In this document: one piece after another, positions 1-10,786 of the stretch | Position numbering within the stretch: the first letter of the stretch is position 1 | Layout: every line of letters begins with the position of its first letter | Origin: Phlegmacium glaucopus | Taxonomy: Eukaryota > Basidiomycota > Agaricomycetes > Agaricales > Cortinariaceae | Reading direction: 5' to 3' | DNA length: 60,753 bases | NCBI GenBank assembly: GCA_015039465.1 | Contig: MU130543.1 | Coordinates: 173,811-234,563, forward strand | Translations under genes and position numbers: made by a program | The notes under the pieces: model-generated | The model's database searches: none | Seen by the model: the letters and a program-made list of their open reading frames with translations, nothing else | Told to the model about the DNA's origin: nothing

Positions 1-620
1 ATTCCGGAGCTGCCTGTCAATCCCCTTTGGGGTTGTCTGGGGTCGAACTGCAATTGTGCAGTCAGGATTGTCGCACTCAATGATTCCCAAGCAATCCCGG
101 TGTAGCCTTTTCCCATCTACCCAATCTTCTGCAAAGTTGTTCCCTCCACGAACCCCATGTGACTTTGTAGCCCAGTGTACTTGGAGATTATTGTAGGTGT
201 CCACTTCTTCAAACGTAAATTCTTGCTCAAAATTTCCATCCGGCCATCCATCCCAGTCAATATCCAACGCTTTCTTTGCAGGTGGAGGAAGTACTGTAGC
301 TGTAGGGGCACGCATGGGCACACGTTGTTCTTCACAACAAAATGTGAGGCGGAAATTGAGGCAATAAAGTCTGAGCATCACTTACCACCCAACGGCAGCT
401 GTTTAACTGACTCGTCTAACCCCTTTTTTGGTTTCAGTATGTACCCAGTAACCTCTCCTACATCAGAATATATGGTTAGAATAAATAAAATGAACATAGG
501 AAGTCGGAAGTTGGAACCTACCATCTTCGTCATATAAAGGCAAAATATCACCTCGTGAATGTGTGGAGGGTCCTTTATCACTAACAAGTCCAATGGCGCC
601 GCTTCCACTACCCGGTTCAT
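1..620 (-). CDS. Mutator-like (MULE) transposase, 5' part, GCM-type zinc finger, runs off the window
   Basis: Three minus-strand exons join in frame: 620..522, 458..386 and 329..<1. The first intron has donor GTAGGT and acceptor TAG; the second has donor GTAAGT and acceptor AAG. The last exon stays open to the window edge. The protein has a Gly/Ser-rich start, then a LYDEDGEVTGYILKPKKGLD segment, then a region with HRDCLGIIECDNPDC followed by RPQTTPKGI. That cysteine-spaced C-x5-C-x4-C arrangement resembles the WRKY/GCM1 DNA-binding finger at the N terminus of MULE transposases common in basidiomycetes. By family knowledge, such a protein binds terminal inverted repeats and catalyses cut-and-paste transposition. 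The DDE catalytic core would lie beyond the edge, so activity cannot be judged. The initiating ATG is probably in an unlocated exon 5' of 620; an internal ATG at 315 is a possible alternative. The family assignment rests on memory of the motif. Confidence 0.55.
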
Positions 621-881
621 CTGGAACAAAGTATTTATACATATGTTTGAAAAAACCCTCAAAACACGTTTAGTTAATAGTTGGGAGATCAGAATTAGAG
701 ATTAGGACATAACTCACAAAAACCATCGTGGACGCTGTTGGATGGAAGGAATAAATTTAAATTTGAGTACCACATGATAATAGTGGACCACCGCATCCGA
801 GTCATTTTCCAAATATAATCAAAATGGAGAACATACCATTCGGCACCTATCAGGTCATGGCCGCTGGGAATACCTGAGGCT

Positions 882-1667
882 GCGAGTCAGCTGCGAGACA
901 CTTGCGAGACAGTTATGTACATGCCTACTCGCAAGTTCCAGGACTTGCGCAAGACTTGCGAGCCATTAGCGCCCATTGGTCAGAGACTTGCAAGTGTTGT
1001 GTGAGTTGCGAGTTACTTGCGGGTTACTTGCGAGTTACTTGCGAGTTACTTGCGAGTTATCTGCAGATTATTTGCGAGTTACTTGCGAGTTATCTGCAAA
1101 TCATTTGCGAGTTACTTGCAAGTGATGTGTGGCTAACTTGCAAGTAGCTTGCAAGTAGCTTGCAAGTAGCTTGCAAGTGAGTATTGAACGGACATATGTA
1201 AATCATATGTAGTAATCGCCGATGCAAGGCTGTTTTTGTATTACTTCACATTTTATTGCTAATACATATGTCTCAGTTTAATTAAGTTCCGTCTCACATA
1301 TGTGACGTCAACCGGTCAATTTTCTGTAGACGTTGCACCAATTGACGTCATATCATCCTCGACATTTTGTTGATACTGATGCCACTGGCCTAACATGTAA
1401 GTTTTTTATGAGGAGAAACCTGGTGTTGTATCATCTCTGCGAAACACGGCCATAATTTAGTCATTAGGGGTGTAGTGGGTACAAATATAATTCGGATACA
1501 CTGTAAGCAGCAGCATGCTCAGTTCAAGTGCTGTCTCACATCTCAATGACAGTAACCGGTCAATTTTCTGCTACACAAACCTGATCTGCAATGAGACTTG
1601 CGAGGCACTTGCGAGAACTTTCAAGAAGTTGCGATCAAACAACTCGCAAGTGATCGCAGTGACTCGC
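882..1667. mobile_element. Non-autonomous element with inverted subterminal ACTTGCGAG motifs
   Basis: The left end begins GCGAGTCAGCTGCGAGACAC and continues TTGCGAG. The reverse complement of the right end reads GCGAGTCACTGCGATCACTT followed by GCGAG, so the two ends form an imperfect inverted repeat of about 25 bp. ACTTGCGAG and its complement CTCGCAAGT recur many times inside, which is how subterminal transposase-binding arrays of hAT-like elements look. I found no clear target-site duplication and no transposase reading frame. It is best described as a MITE-like element with uncertain outer limits. Confidence 0.45.
1008..1178. repeat. 11-bp minisatellite (GAGTTACTTGC / AAGTAGCTTGC)
   Basis: Tandem 11-bp units run across this stretch. 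The first part is built from GAGTTACTTGC and the variants GAGTTATCTGC and GATTATTTGC. The last part is built from AAGTAGCTTGC. The array lies inside the element at 882-1667 and re-uses its subterminal ACTTGCGAG word, so it probably arose by slippage within the element. Confidence 0.8.
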
Positions 1668-2381
1668 CAATTTCTCTATGCCCTCAGACATGTAATCCTT
1701 TGACTGCTCTAAGAAGGCCTCGTCTGGCGTCGATGGTGTCACATACGCGGACAGACAGACAGCGTAGCGTCGCTTCCTCAACAATTCAACGAGTGTGACG
1801 TGTCGTTCCGAGTCAGGAGGCAGGACGGACATGTCGACGGGACGATGCTCAGTACACCGCGGATTTGACTTTTCGACAGAGGAAAACGGGAGTGGCTATT
1901 CGTCGAATGCAAACCAACCTTTCCGAAAGCAGTCGGAATTTGGCCGATGAGCCCGAAACGGGAACGCTCAGGCGACGGATATCTACAATCAGCCATGTCT
2001 TGGCCTGCACCGCGTAATTTTTTGCGACGGACACAAAATATAGAACAATGACCTAGTCCGGGACCATTTACCATTGCTCCGCCTCGATCTGGTTCACTTC
2101 CAATCCATTACACATACAACACATGCAAGCCGTCAAGCTGAATACGCCGTCAAGTCTCACCGCCGAGTTGGTGCCCAAATCATGATGGATGTGGAACTCA
2201 TGGATAATCCTGCGTTGAAAATGTAATCTCTTATCTTCACGGACCCTGTCAAACCTTCCATATATGGAATGTCAGGGACTTTTGGCGCATGTCAACTTCG
2301 AATTTCGGGAAGAGCAAATCCGAATTTATTCTGAGGGTGTTCGGGGAAAAAGGGTAATTTTTGCGGGACTAATTGGCATTA
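1668..2381. other. Intergenic, no supportable gene
   Basis: Short open frames exist on both strands, but none has introns, start context or motifs that I can support. I see no repeat that I can bound here. Confidence 0.5.
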
Positions 2382-2546
2382 CAGTCAAACCCCTCTTAAC
2401 GTGGATGCCCCAAGCTATGGGTTATGGGAGGTGATGGGTTATGAGAGGTCAGTGTTGGTGTAAATTTCGGTTTGGTGCCCGCCAAAATCTATGGGTTACG
2501 GGGGGTTATGGCTTAGTAGAGGTACGGGTTAAGAGGGGTTCGACTG
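2382..2546. mobile_element. Tc1/mariner-type MITE, 165 bp, TA target site
   Basis: The left end is CAGTCAAACCCCTCTTAACG. The reverse complement of the right end is CAGTCGAACCCCTCTTAACC. The element is flanked by TA on both sides (2380-2381 and 2547-2548). CAGT-type inverted repeats with a TA duplication are the signature of Tc1/mariner elements. At 165 bp it cannot encode a transposase. The middle is rich in repeated GGGTTATG words. Confidence 0.8.
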
Positions 2547-3182
2547 TACAAGGTTTGGGGTGCCAAGAGGTCGGTTTTGAGCGTCTTACACTGTGCTGTC
2601 GACGTATGTCATGGGCTTTCGAGGTATGCCCAGAACATCAACAAGCACGGCATGAATCTAATACCGACTTTATAATTGGTCACAGTAGGGCCATACACTT
2701 TTCACTCCCGAGTACATGATTGATTGATCGAATTGCATGTGAATAACGACACAGAAAGAACTTTGCAGGCTGTTTTTAGTACTTATTAAGTGGTGCCTAC
2801 TTATCCATTGATCAGGTGCGATCAATCCCACCGATGGATCAAGCAAATTACAATCTTGTCACTGTACCTTGAACGTACGTGGGACTTCAAAGACTCTATT
2901 GCAATGTTTACGCTAATCACGGAGGCTGGAGCGTACTGAGACTGCATTTGGATGACCGCCCTCGGCGATACTGTGGATGAACGTTGACTGTTGGCGTGTA
3001 TCTACGCCGCGATGGAGGCTGGTCCCTGGCAGTTGACGATTGCCGTTATCTCAGGGGGTTTAAATATACACCCCAAGTTCATTTAATTGCAACGGAATCG
3101 TAGTTTGGGTAACCATTCTTGCGTTACAATCTCTGGTCCGTATTAAAGTTGACCAGCCTTTAGATTTCTCGGCACCCCAGCA
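2547..3182. other. Intergenic, presumed promoter region of the phospholipase D gene
   Basis: There is no gene-like frame with support. The last 100-150 bases before 3183 should hold the promoter and 5' UTR of the downstream gene, but I see no clear TATA element. Confidence 0.4.
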
Positions 3183-6100
3183 ATGTCTTCTATCGTTGAA
3201 TCAACAGAGAAATTTTTTGATGGCGCTGCCGCTCAAATTTCTGGTGAGTAGATGGATACCTACCATATGCATCTTTCGCTCGAGACTCTGACCAATTTTC
3301 ATAGGCCTCTTGGATCCCAATTGTATTTAGCATCTTTTATTGGTCACACGACTATCTTATCCAGTAATATTTCTCAGATAATCACGATGATCCCGAGGAA
3401 AAGGCCGCAGATGCCGCCAGGCAAAGGATCAGAGACAGCCATCGTTTCAATAGTTTTGCTGGGCAGAGATCCGGCAATGCAATCAAGTGGTAAGTTTGCG
3501 CACTTAGAACTTGATGTGATTCAATGGGAGCTAATCAAAGAACGACGAAAGGCATATCGATGGACATGACTATATGTGGGCAGTTTCAGAGATGATTGAC
3601 AGTGCTAAAGAGTTCATCTTTATCTTGGTATGATATTTTCAGTCATTCACGTTTGAGTTCGAGCTTCACCATTTTTCATTGCAGGATTGGTGGCTTACTC
3701 CTGAGTTGTACCTTCGGCGACCTCCAGCGTATTTCCCTGAGTGGCGTCTTGATCGTCTTCTTCAGAAAAAGGCCAGGCAAGGTGTAAAAATCCACGTCAT
3801 CGTGTACCAAGAGGTTCGTTTGCTTGAGTTTTCTTTCACGACCTGGGTTCGTCTTCTTCAGTTTTCTTTCACGGAGAAGTCTTTCTACAATGGTATCTCC
3901 TCTAGATTAAGGAAACATCGAGCCCGGACTCTGAGCATACCAAGGTAACTCATTTTCTCATCTTTTATTCTGTTACTGACTAACATTTCATCAGGATACC
4001 TTGGATGAACTGCATAAACTTCATCCAAACATCACCTGTATGCGTCACCCAAACCACTTTGGCGCCAAAGGTTCGATTTTGTCATTCGCAGTTACCTATA
4101 ACGTTTACCTGGTTTTCTATCAGACGCCACCGAATACTGGTCTCATCATGAGAAGGTTTTGCACCAACTTCCTCTGGTCACAGTTTTACTGACCCATTCT
4201 CAGGTTGTTCTGGTTGATAACAAGTACGCTGCGATTGGCGGTTTTGATTTGTGTTTCGGGCGGTGGGATACTCATACCCACCCGCTGGCCGATGTTCATC
4301 CAACTAATATGTTCAACACCCTGTTCCCTGGCCAAGATTACAACAATACTCGTATCATGGACTTTAGCGAAGTAAGCAACTATGTCAGCAATACGTTGTC
4401 TATACGTGATTATGCTCGTATGCCTTGGCATGACGTGCGTATTGTTTTCTTATATTTCGTCGTTCTACATTATTGATAAGAATGTTCAGGTTCATATGAC
4501 ATTGACTGGCAACGTCGTGTTGGACATCGCGCAACATTTCATTGAGCGCTGGAATTTGATCAAGGAGCGAGAGTCTGAGGTATGAAAATGTGCTTATTTG
4601 ACCGCCATTCTTTAATGTTGTTGGTTCCTTCAGTACAAAAATAATAAGTGAGTATGATGGATTCACGTCCTTGTTGATCATCAACTCATCTCATACAAAG
4701 CACCTATGTCGTCCTTGCATTTCCTCACGCGGACGCTCCCAATGAACCCATAGCTTGTGGGTCACACCTTATGCAACTTATGTTCTTCTCCTCATATTTC
4801 TCAGACCATCCTCACCTTCAGCAATGGGCCAAAGTCGGGCAGAGATATTCCCAATCCTGGCATGGCCCAAATGCAGAAGTTCAAAATGTGCCAAGTCGTA
4901 CTAATGAGCCAGGGACTTGCAAGGTGCAAGTTGTTCGTAGCGTCACTGACTGGTCGCATGGTGTTTTGACAGAAAAAAGTATCCAAAACGCTTGTGAGTG
5001 AGCTCACGATGTTCCAGCTGACCCATTTCGAGTTATTTTTTTTCTATTTAGATATTCAGCTGATCAATGAAGCCAATCATTACATCTACATCGGTATGTG
5101 AATAACTGATAATTCCCACTTCCAATGACTCAGATGAAATTACTCGATAGAGAATCAGTTCTTGTAAGTCAGCCGGTGGTAAGACCACGTTGGCCATGGT
5201 TCTGACGCCCATCTTCAGTATATCTGCTACTATGTCTGGGGATGTTGTCACCAACACGATTGCTAAGGCTCTCTTAGAGCGAATTGTTCGTGCCGCAAAG
5301 GAAGGCAAGAAATTCAAGGTGACGATGTTTTTCTTTCCATGACGCTGAAGATTAACATTCCTCGAATGGGTTAGGTTGTTGTCGTGATCCCTGAAGTTCC
5401 AGGTTTCTCTGGCGATATCAAGGATGTACGTGCTATCAAAACTATCATGGGCGCGCAGTATCGTACAATCAACCGCGGTGGTCACAGTATCTATGATGGT
5501 ATTCGTGATGCTGGTATTCGTAATGCTAGTAAATATGAGCCGTAAGTTGAACCGCGTGCACCTCATAAATATTGGCGTTTGACCTTTCCTTTCATTATGC
5601 AGAACGGATTACATTCGGTTCTACCATCTTCGTACTTACGACAGGATCAACGCGCCTAAAGGTTAGTGACATATTTTCTGAAGGCCGAGGTTTATCTCAC
5701 TAAATTATTACTCTTATTTTACCAGGAATCATTGAGATGGTAGAGAAAAACTCTGGGGTAACGTTCCCTGAGGCTCAAGTTTCATTAGCTCGACAATGGG
5801 CTGCGGGTGACACCATCACTGTCCAGAAGGAAGTCGTCCTCGGTGTTCCACAAAAAGAAGACGTGTTCTGGTTTGGAAAAGATGATGAAAAGGTCAATGA
5901 CGAGAAGCAGAAGCCTGCAACTATCACGGCGCCTATCCCTGAAGACGAGCAAGCAGCGGTGCAGGTCTTACAGGCGTTCCAGAATGGTTCCTATGGGCTA
6001 CAAGGGAACCAGGCGATTTCGGACAGTGTCGCTCAACACAGGTTGTCTACTAACTCTAGTCTGCTCGACGAACCATGGTTGGGTAGCGAACAGGAAGAAT

Positions 6101-7109
6101 TAGATTCGTGAGTCTTTATTGAATATCTCAATTTTAATCATTGTTGACTTGTGTCAGTTATGTATCTGAGTTGATTTACATTCACTCAAAAGTAATGATC
6201 GTGGATGATCGAAGAGTGATTGTGAGTTTGTCTCTCTACTTTTATTTTTATTTTTATGAAATAATTAATCATAGATGGGTTCGGCGAACTTCAACGACCG
6301 TAGTCAGAAGGTTTGTGTTATGCCCCTACCATTCATTCAAAACCCTCCTAATTCCTCCTACAGGGTGATGGCGACTCGGAGATTGCACTTGTTGTCGAAG
6401 ACGATGATCTGATTGAGTCGTACATGGATGGCCAGCCCTACAGCGCATCTCGATTTGCCGCCACCATTCGCCGCCAGCTTTACAAGGGTATGATTTATAT
6501 ACCGCTCATTTAACCATTTTGCTCGTCTCCTTATTATGCAACCTTTACATTCAGAACATCTTGGTCTCATTCCCCCCCAAGACTGCGATGACCCTCAGTC
6601 AGAAGTCACCAATGCCATGCGTCCATCACCCATCCCAAATGATGATACGACTGGTTCGCGTGAAGATCAGCTCGTGGCTGACCCCTTGTCTGACGCCACG
6701 GACTCGTTGTGGACTACTACAGCAAGACGGAATCGTGAAATCTATGCGGAGATCTTCCATCCTGTGCCAACCGATCTTATCCCAAATTGGGAAGCCTATA
6801 AGGTATGACTATCATCCTTTCTGTTCGTGGCACCTCGCTAAATGTCTGTCTTAGGATTATCAATCGAAATCGAAAGGGGAGACCAACCACGTCGTTGAAG
6901 GAATACCTTTAGGTCGCGTGAAAGACCGCTTGAGCGAGGTCAAGGGTGCTCTTGTTGAAATGCCGATGGTTAGCATTGTTTTCAGCAATCTGTACCCTTT
7001 TGATTTGAACTGAATTTTTCTTGTATAGGATTTCTTGACTGAGGAAGATGGACTTGTGAGTGGTATTAAGTGGACGGAACTCGACTTTGTTCTTCCTATC
7101 TACATTTAA
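3183..7109 (+). CDS. pld1: Phospholipase D, multi-exon
   Basis: This gene hydrolyses phosphatidylcholine to phosphatidic acid and choline at membranes. The start codon opens MSSIVESTEKFFDGAAAQIS, and at least a dozen short introns follow. Landmarks in order: DWWLTPELYLRRPP near 3684-3725; the first HKD motif, HHEKVVLVD, split by the intron at about 4156-4203 and followed by GGFDLCFGRWDTHTHPL; a conserved MPWHDVH segment at about 4421-4497; and the second HKD motif, IHSKVMIVDDRRVI then MGSANFNDRSQ, at about 6180-6309. The protein ends LPIYI, a typical fungal PLD terminus, with stop TAA at 7107-7109. Both catalytic H-x-K-x4-D motifs look intact, so the enzyme should be active. I saw no clear PX or PH domain. 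Intron 4 carries a duplicated donor (see findings). The family call is firm; some exon edges after 4900 were not individually verified. Confidence 0.9.
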
Positions 7110-7821
7110 AGAACGGAATCAGAGCTCCCCAAATTTCTTGTACAATAAATGAAGGACTTGAAATGTAAAACTAAGACTAGGACTCGGAACTCGGACACGT
7201 AATTTAGTCTGGTAAATATCTGGTTAGTACGTACGATTTGGGTTTGGACTCGGTTGAACGTTGATGCCAGATGCCTAATAACCTAAAAGGGCCCCCAATA
7301 CCGACCATGCCATTGGCAAGTTTGAGTCTAAAGTCGCTGGACTTCTATTCTGATCAGGTTGTAGGTGAAGCTAAACTTTTTCAAGTTTCTAGGGGATTAC
7401 TCAAAGGATAGCCACCGCCTTTCATTTGAAGAGAACTTGCCTTTGCCTGAATTAGGAGAGCTTGACAATTGTGCCTCGCACGACGTCACCCGCCCCCACG
7501 ATGGTCTGTCGGAGTCCCCGAAGCAAATTTTGCTATTGATTACGCTGTTCTGTGAGATAGTAAAGTGCACCCCCCAAGGACAAGGATAAACTCATATGAA
7601 CGTTGTAACCGCGTTTCACAAATCACAAACACGTATTGGATGGGCTTTTCAAAATGGAACCCAGGGCTCTGGACTGCAGAGAAATATATCATGCCGCCTG
7701 ATATCACTCGGTAATCTGTTCTGAGTTGCTTAAGTAACGTAGTCAGCGTTCTGACATGTCTCACAACCATGTGATCAAGCTACCTCATTCTTTCTCCTTT
7801 TATCGACTTGGAAAGAACGAC
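7110..7821. other. Intergenic between PLD and the F-box-like gene
   Basis: Contains the 3' flank of PLD and the presumed promoter of the next gene. One short plus-strand open frame (7365-7589) has no recognisable motif and I do not call it a gene. Confidence 0.45.
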
Positions 7822-9023
7822 ATGTCTGTCCCAAGATTTCCTCCTGAAATTTTGCATCTCTTCCTCGATGAATTCGGGTCGGACGCTGAAGATCCGCAAT
7901 CGCGAGCAGCCTTGTTGGCTTGTACCCTAGTAAACAGACAATTCCATTATCAAGCGAACTCATATATCTTTGCATCCCTCACGATCTCCAGTCAAGAACG
8001 TCTTGATGCTTTGCTTGATATTTTAAATGCCAACCCCAATATAGCTCGACATATACGCTCGTTTACGGTAAAGCATCAACCCTCCTCAGAATGTCCATCC
8101 GCTGTCTTCAGACAGCTATGCCGTCTACAGGAATTCAGATGGATGGGTCGACATACCTTCTCCCATACCCATGCTATGCTCGCAGAGATTACCTTGTCTG
8201 TCAGTAGTCTTTGCAGTGATCTTCCTCATCTTACTGCGCTCCATTTCGAGAACATGATGGACTTCCCGCTATCCCTCTTCTCTTCATGGTGCCATCTAAG
8301 ATCGCTCACTCTCATCGGGGTTGTATTCGCGAAAATACAACCAGAGACACTGTCAAGTTCACTCTTTCCGTCGTTGAGGAGGCTGAGCATTTCGGGCCCG
8401 TGGTCAAATGATGAGGCGGTCGGAATAATCATGACCCATGCGGCTCCGACATTGACTACTCTCATTCTGTCTGATCCACCTCACGATAATGGTAAATTTT
8501 GTAATTCGCCCAGTTCCTATGCTTGATTTTAACTCTCTACATAGCTAGGTTCTTCCTGAATTTCAAGTCAACCATCGTCTTCCCAGTCCTAGAATCCATC
8601 CAGGGGTCATTCACGATGTATCTACATGGTGAAAATCTTGACCCGACCTTCAAGTTCTTAAACTTTTTATCCCAGTTCCTCGAGCATTCCACACCCATGC
8701 TTGCCCAGATCCAAATTAAACTTTGCTCCGATGACAGATATTCTCTCTCACACATACAACAACCTTTATCCAAAGGGTTCTTTTTACCAATCGACCAGGT
8801 TTTGTCAAGCCCAAGATATCGAGCTCTCAAGACCCTTGATGTTGTTTTTATAGAGGTATACTCTGCTCCGTGGCAGCTCTGGCCGGACTTATTGGAGGTT
8901 CGGATGTTGCTCAATGAGATTTTTCCAGCTGCCTTGTCTCGCAGTCAGGTTGAAATAAAGATTACCCCTCCTTATCCACAAATGCCATATGATGCTTGCA
9001 TACAAGTTCATTTTGTCTTTTAG
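7822..9023 (+). CDS. F-box-like / leucine-rich protein, two exons
   Basis: The exons are 7822..8491 and 8545..9023; the intron has donor GTAAAT and acceptor TAG and preserves frame, giving 382 residues. The N terminus, SVPRFPPEILHLFLDEF followed by ALLACTLVNRQFHYQANSYIF, matches the degenerate F-box found in hundreds of agaricomycete proteins: a P-x-EI-L-x-IF core, then a C-x-LV-x-R-x-(F/W) second helix and a surface leucine pattern. The remainder has leucine-rich segments resembling the LRR-like bodies of these proteins. F-box proteins recruit substrates to SCF ubiquitin ligases; no target can be inferred here. An upstream in-frame ATG at 7756 would add 22 residues. I prefer 7822 because it starts directly at the F-box, as is usual in this family. 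Confidence 0.7.
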
Positions 9024-10786
9024 ATTCTTTTGTATCCAATTTATATTGCGAGAGACGTGCCAGTCTATTAATGCGTGTAACGGTTCCTTGTCAAATACTT
9101 ACTTCTTAAATTTAAAGCACCAGATGTCAGATTGATTGTCTTGGGTAATGTGTTGTAATGTGATGGCCGCCATTGATAGCATTGATACTATTAGATAGTG
9201 GAAAGGAGCATACATTTGAGTGGTCTGTTAAATATATGCAATAATTTCCATTCTACATACTTTTTAGATTCGGAGCCACAGAGCGGAAACTGAGGTTTCC
9301 GTGACTTAATATAGTAAATGTTTGAAGCACCGCGGTCATTTTTTGAGCGCCCATTTTTTTACATAACTACTAGGAGAAAAACATAATTCAGTTTGCATAG
9401 TGCTTCGCATTGTCTGTAGGAGCCCACAGAAGCTTGCCGTGATCACCGCCATCGCTATTCATCCCATCTTATTACTGAGGAGCAAAGCAGAGCAGCCTGA
9501 GTGGGAAGCAACTTGGAGAGAACCGAAGAAAGCTGGGCAAGGATTTTCCCAATTAAGGAAATGAAGGTGTGGAAATCAATTTCGCACAATCCTCATTATA
9601 GTCAAAAAGCGCTGTAATAATGAGTTACTGAGTTATGCTTGTATTCTTGTAGTACGTCAGTAAGTAGATACACTTACCGACAGAGCATCAAATGCAAAAA
9701 AGGTCACGGACGGTTCGGTTTCGCTCTGTGGCTTTGGATTTGAGAAGTAAGTAAATAGAAGGGAACAATCACATGCATTAATATACCGCCCAAAAGAAGA
9801 TCATATGCATTCCTTCCTGCTATCGATACATCAGTGGCAGTGGCATCACATTACCCCAGATTCCGCATTGTCCCCTCTTAGGCCAGTTTTCCAATCAATC
9901 CGTCTGGTGCTTTAAAATCTAAGAAATAAGTACCAAAGGAAGAAGATCATATGCTCCTAATCCCAATGTTATCGATGTATCACATCACCCCCGATTTTGC
10001 ATTGTCTCCTCTTGCACCAGTTTTCCAATCGATCCGGTATCTGGTTAAGGCATTGGGCCCGCGAGGCTCTTGGCGTGGTGACTGGAACTCTGCTTCCACC
10101 GGCAACCAGCAGCATGCTTGCATATATAAGCATGTCTAGAATTAACTCCCTCGATTCCTCCCACCCCCACCAGTTCCAGGTAAGTCTTTGTGACCAGAGC
10201 TGCTGCAACTATAAATCGTCGCTGTGAGAAGGTCAGCACAAACTGGCAATTTGTAGCAAACGCTCGAGCGGATGAAGCTGTCATCGATTTGGCGGGTAAC
10301 GGATTGCATTATGCAAGCATTTTCGGTAACGATGACAGGGTTAACCCTATGATTTGCGGCACATTCACAATCAAGTCGTCTAAACCAACCAGGTTTGAGC
10401 CGTTTGACTATACCTGCTCTGAGTTTATCCTTGTCTAAAAAAACCCTTGCACCGATTTGAAAATTAGTCCTGCTCCTGTTTGACTTCTTGTTGTGTTACC
10501 CAGATGTACACTGTTTCTCGAAGATATGCCAGAGAACTTACTTTCGTCCTTTGAGCCTCTAGCGTTACTCAGTAGTAAGGAAGACAAGTGGAGTCAAGAT
10601 TCTACCTCCAGTCATGTGACCGTGTAACTAGCAAGTAACTTGAACTCAACTTGAACTACACAACCACCCGTTATTCTACTTCTTATAATTTCCATTAACC
10701 GAGGACTGTGGCATTATATTGGATCTACAGTTCCTCTTTTCCAATATTTCCTCGCTCTTTAACCTTTCTTCTTGAATATCGGAACC
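9024..10786. other. Long intergenic region, promoter-like, no gene
   Basis: No open frame here carries recognisable motifs. A TATA-like CATATATAAG lies near 10120, followed by a splice-donor-like CAGGTAAGTC near 10178, but no coding exon follows. It looks like a promoter and 5' leader without its gene. The last 150 bases presumably hold the promoter of the gene at 10787. Confidence 0.45.
9795..10045. repeat. Tandem direct duplication of a promoter-like block
   Basis: 9795-9907 and 9941-10045 are diverged direct copies. Both start AGAAGATCATATGC, pass through a CCC-GATT-GCATTGTC core, and end with CCAGTTTTCCAATC-ATCCG. The copies differ by scattered substitutions and small indels, so the duplication is not recent. 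No gene follows within 700 bp. Confidence 0.7.

Noticed and set aside
1008..1178. Regular short repeats resembling a CRISPR array
   Set aside because: The units are 11 bp with no spacers and the genome is eukaryotic; this is a minisatellite within a transposable element.
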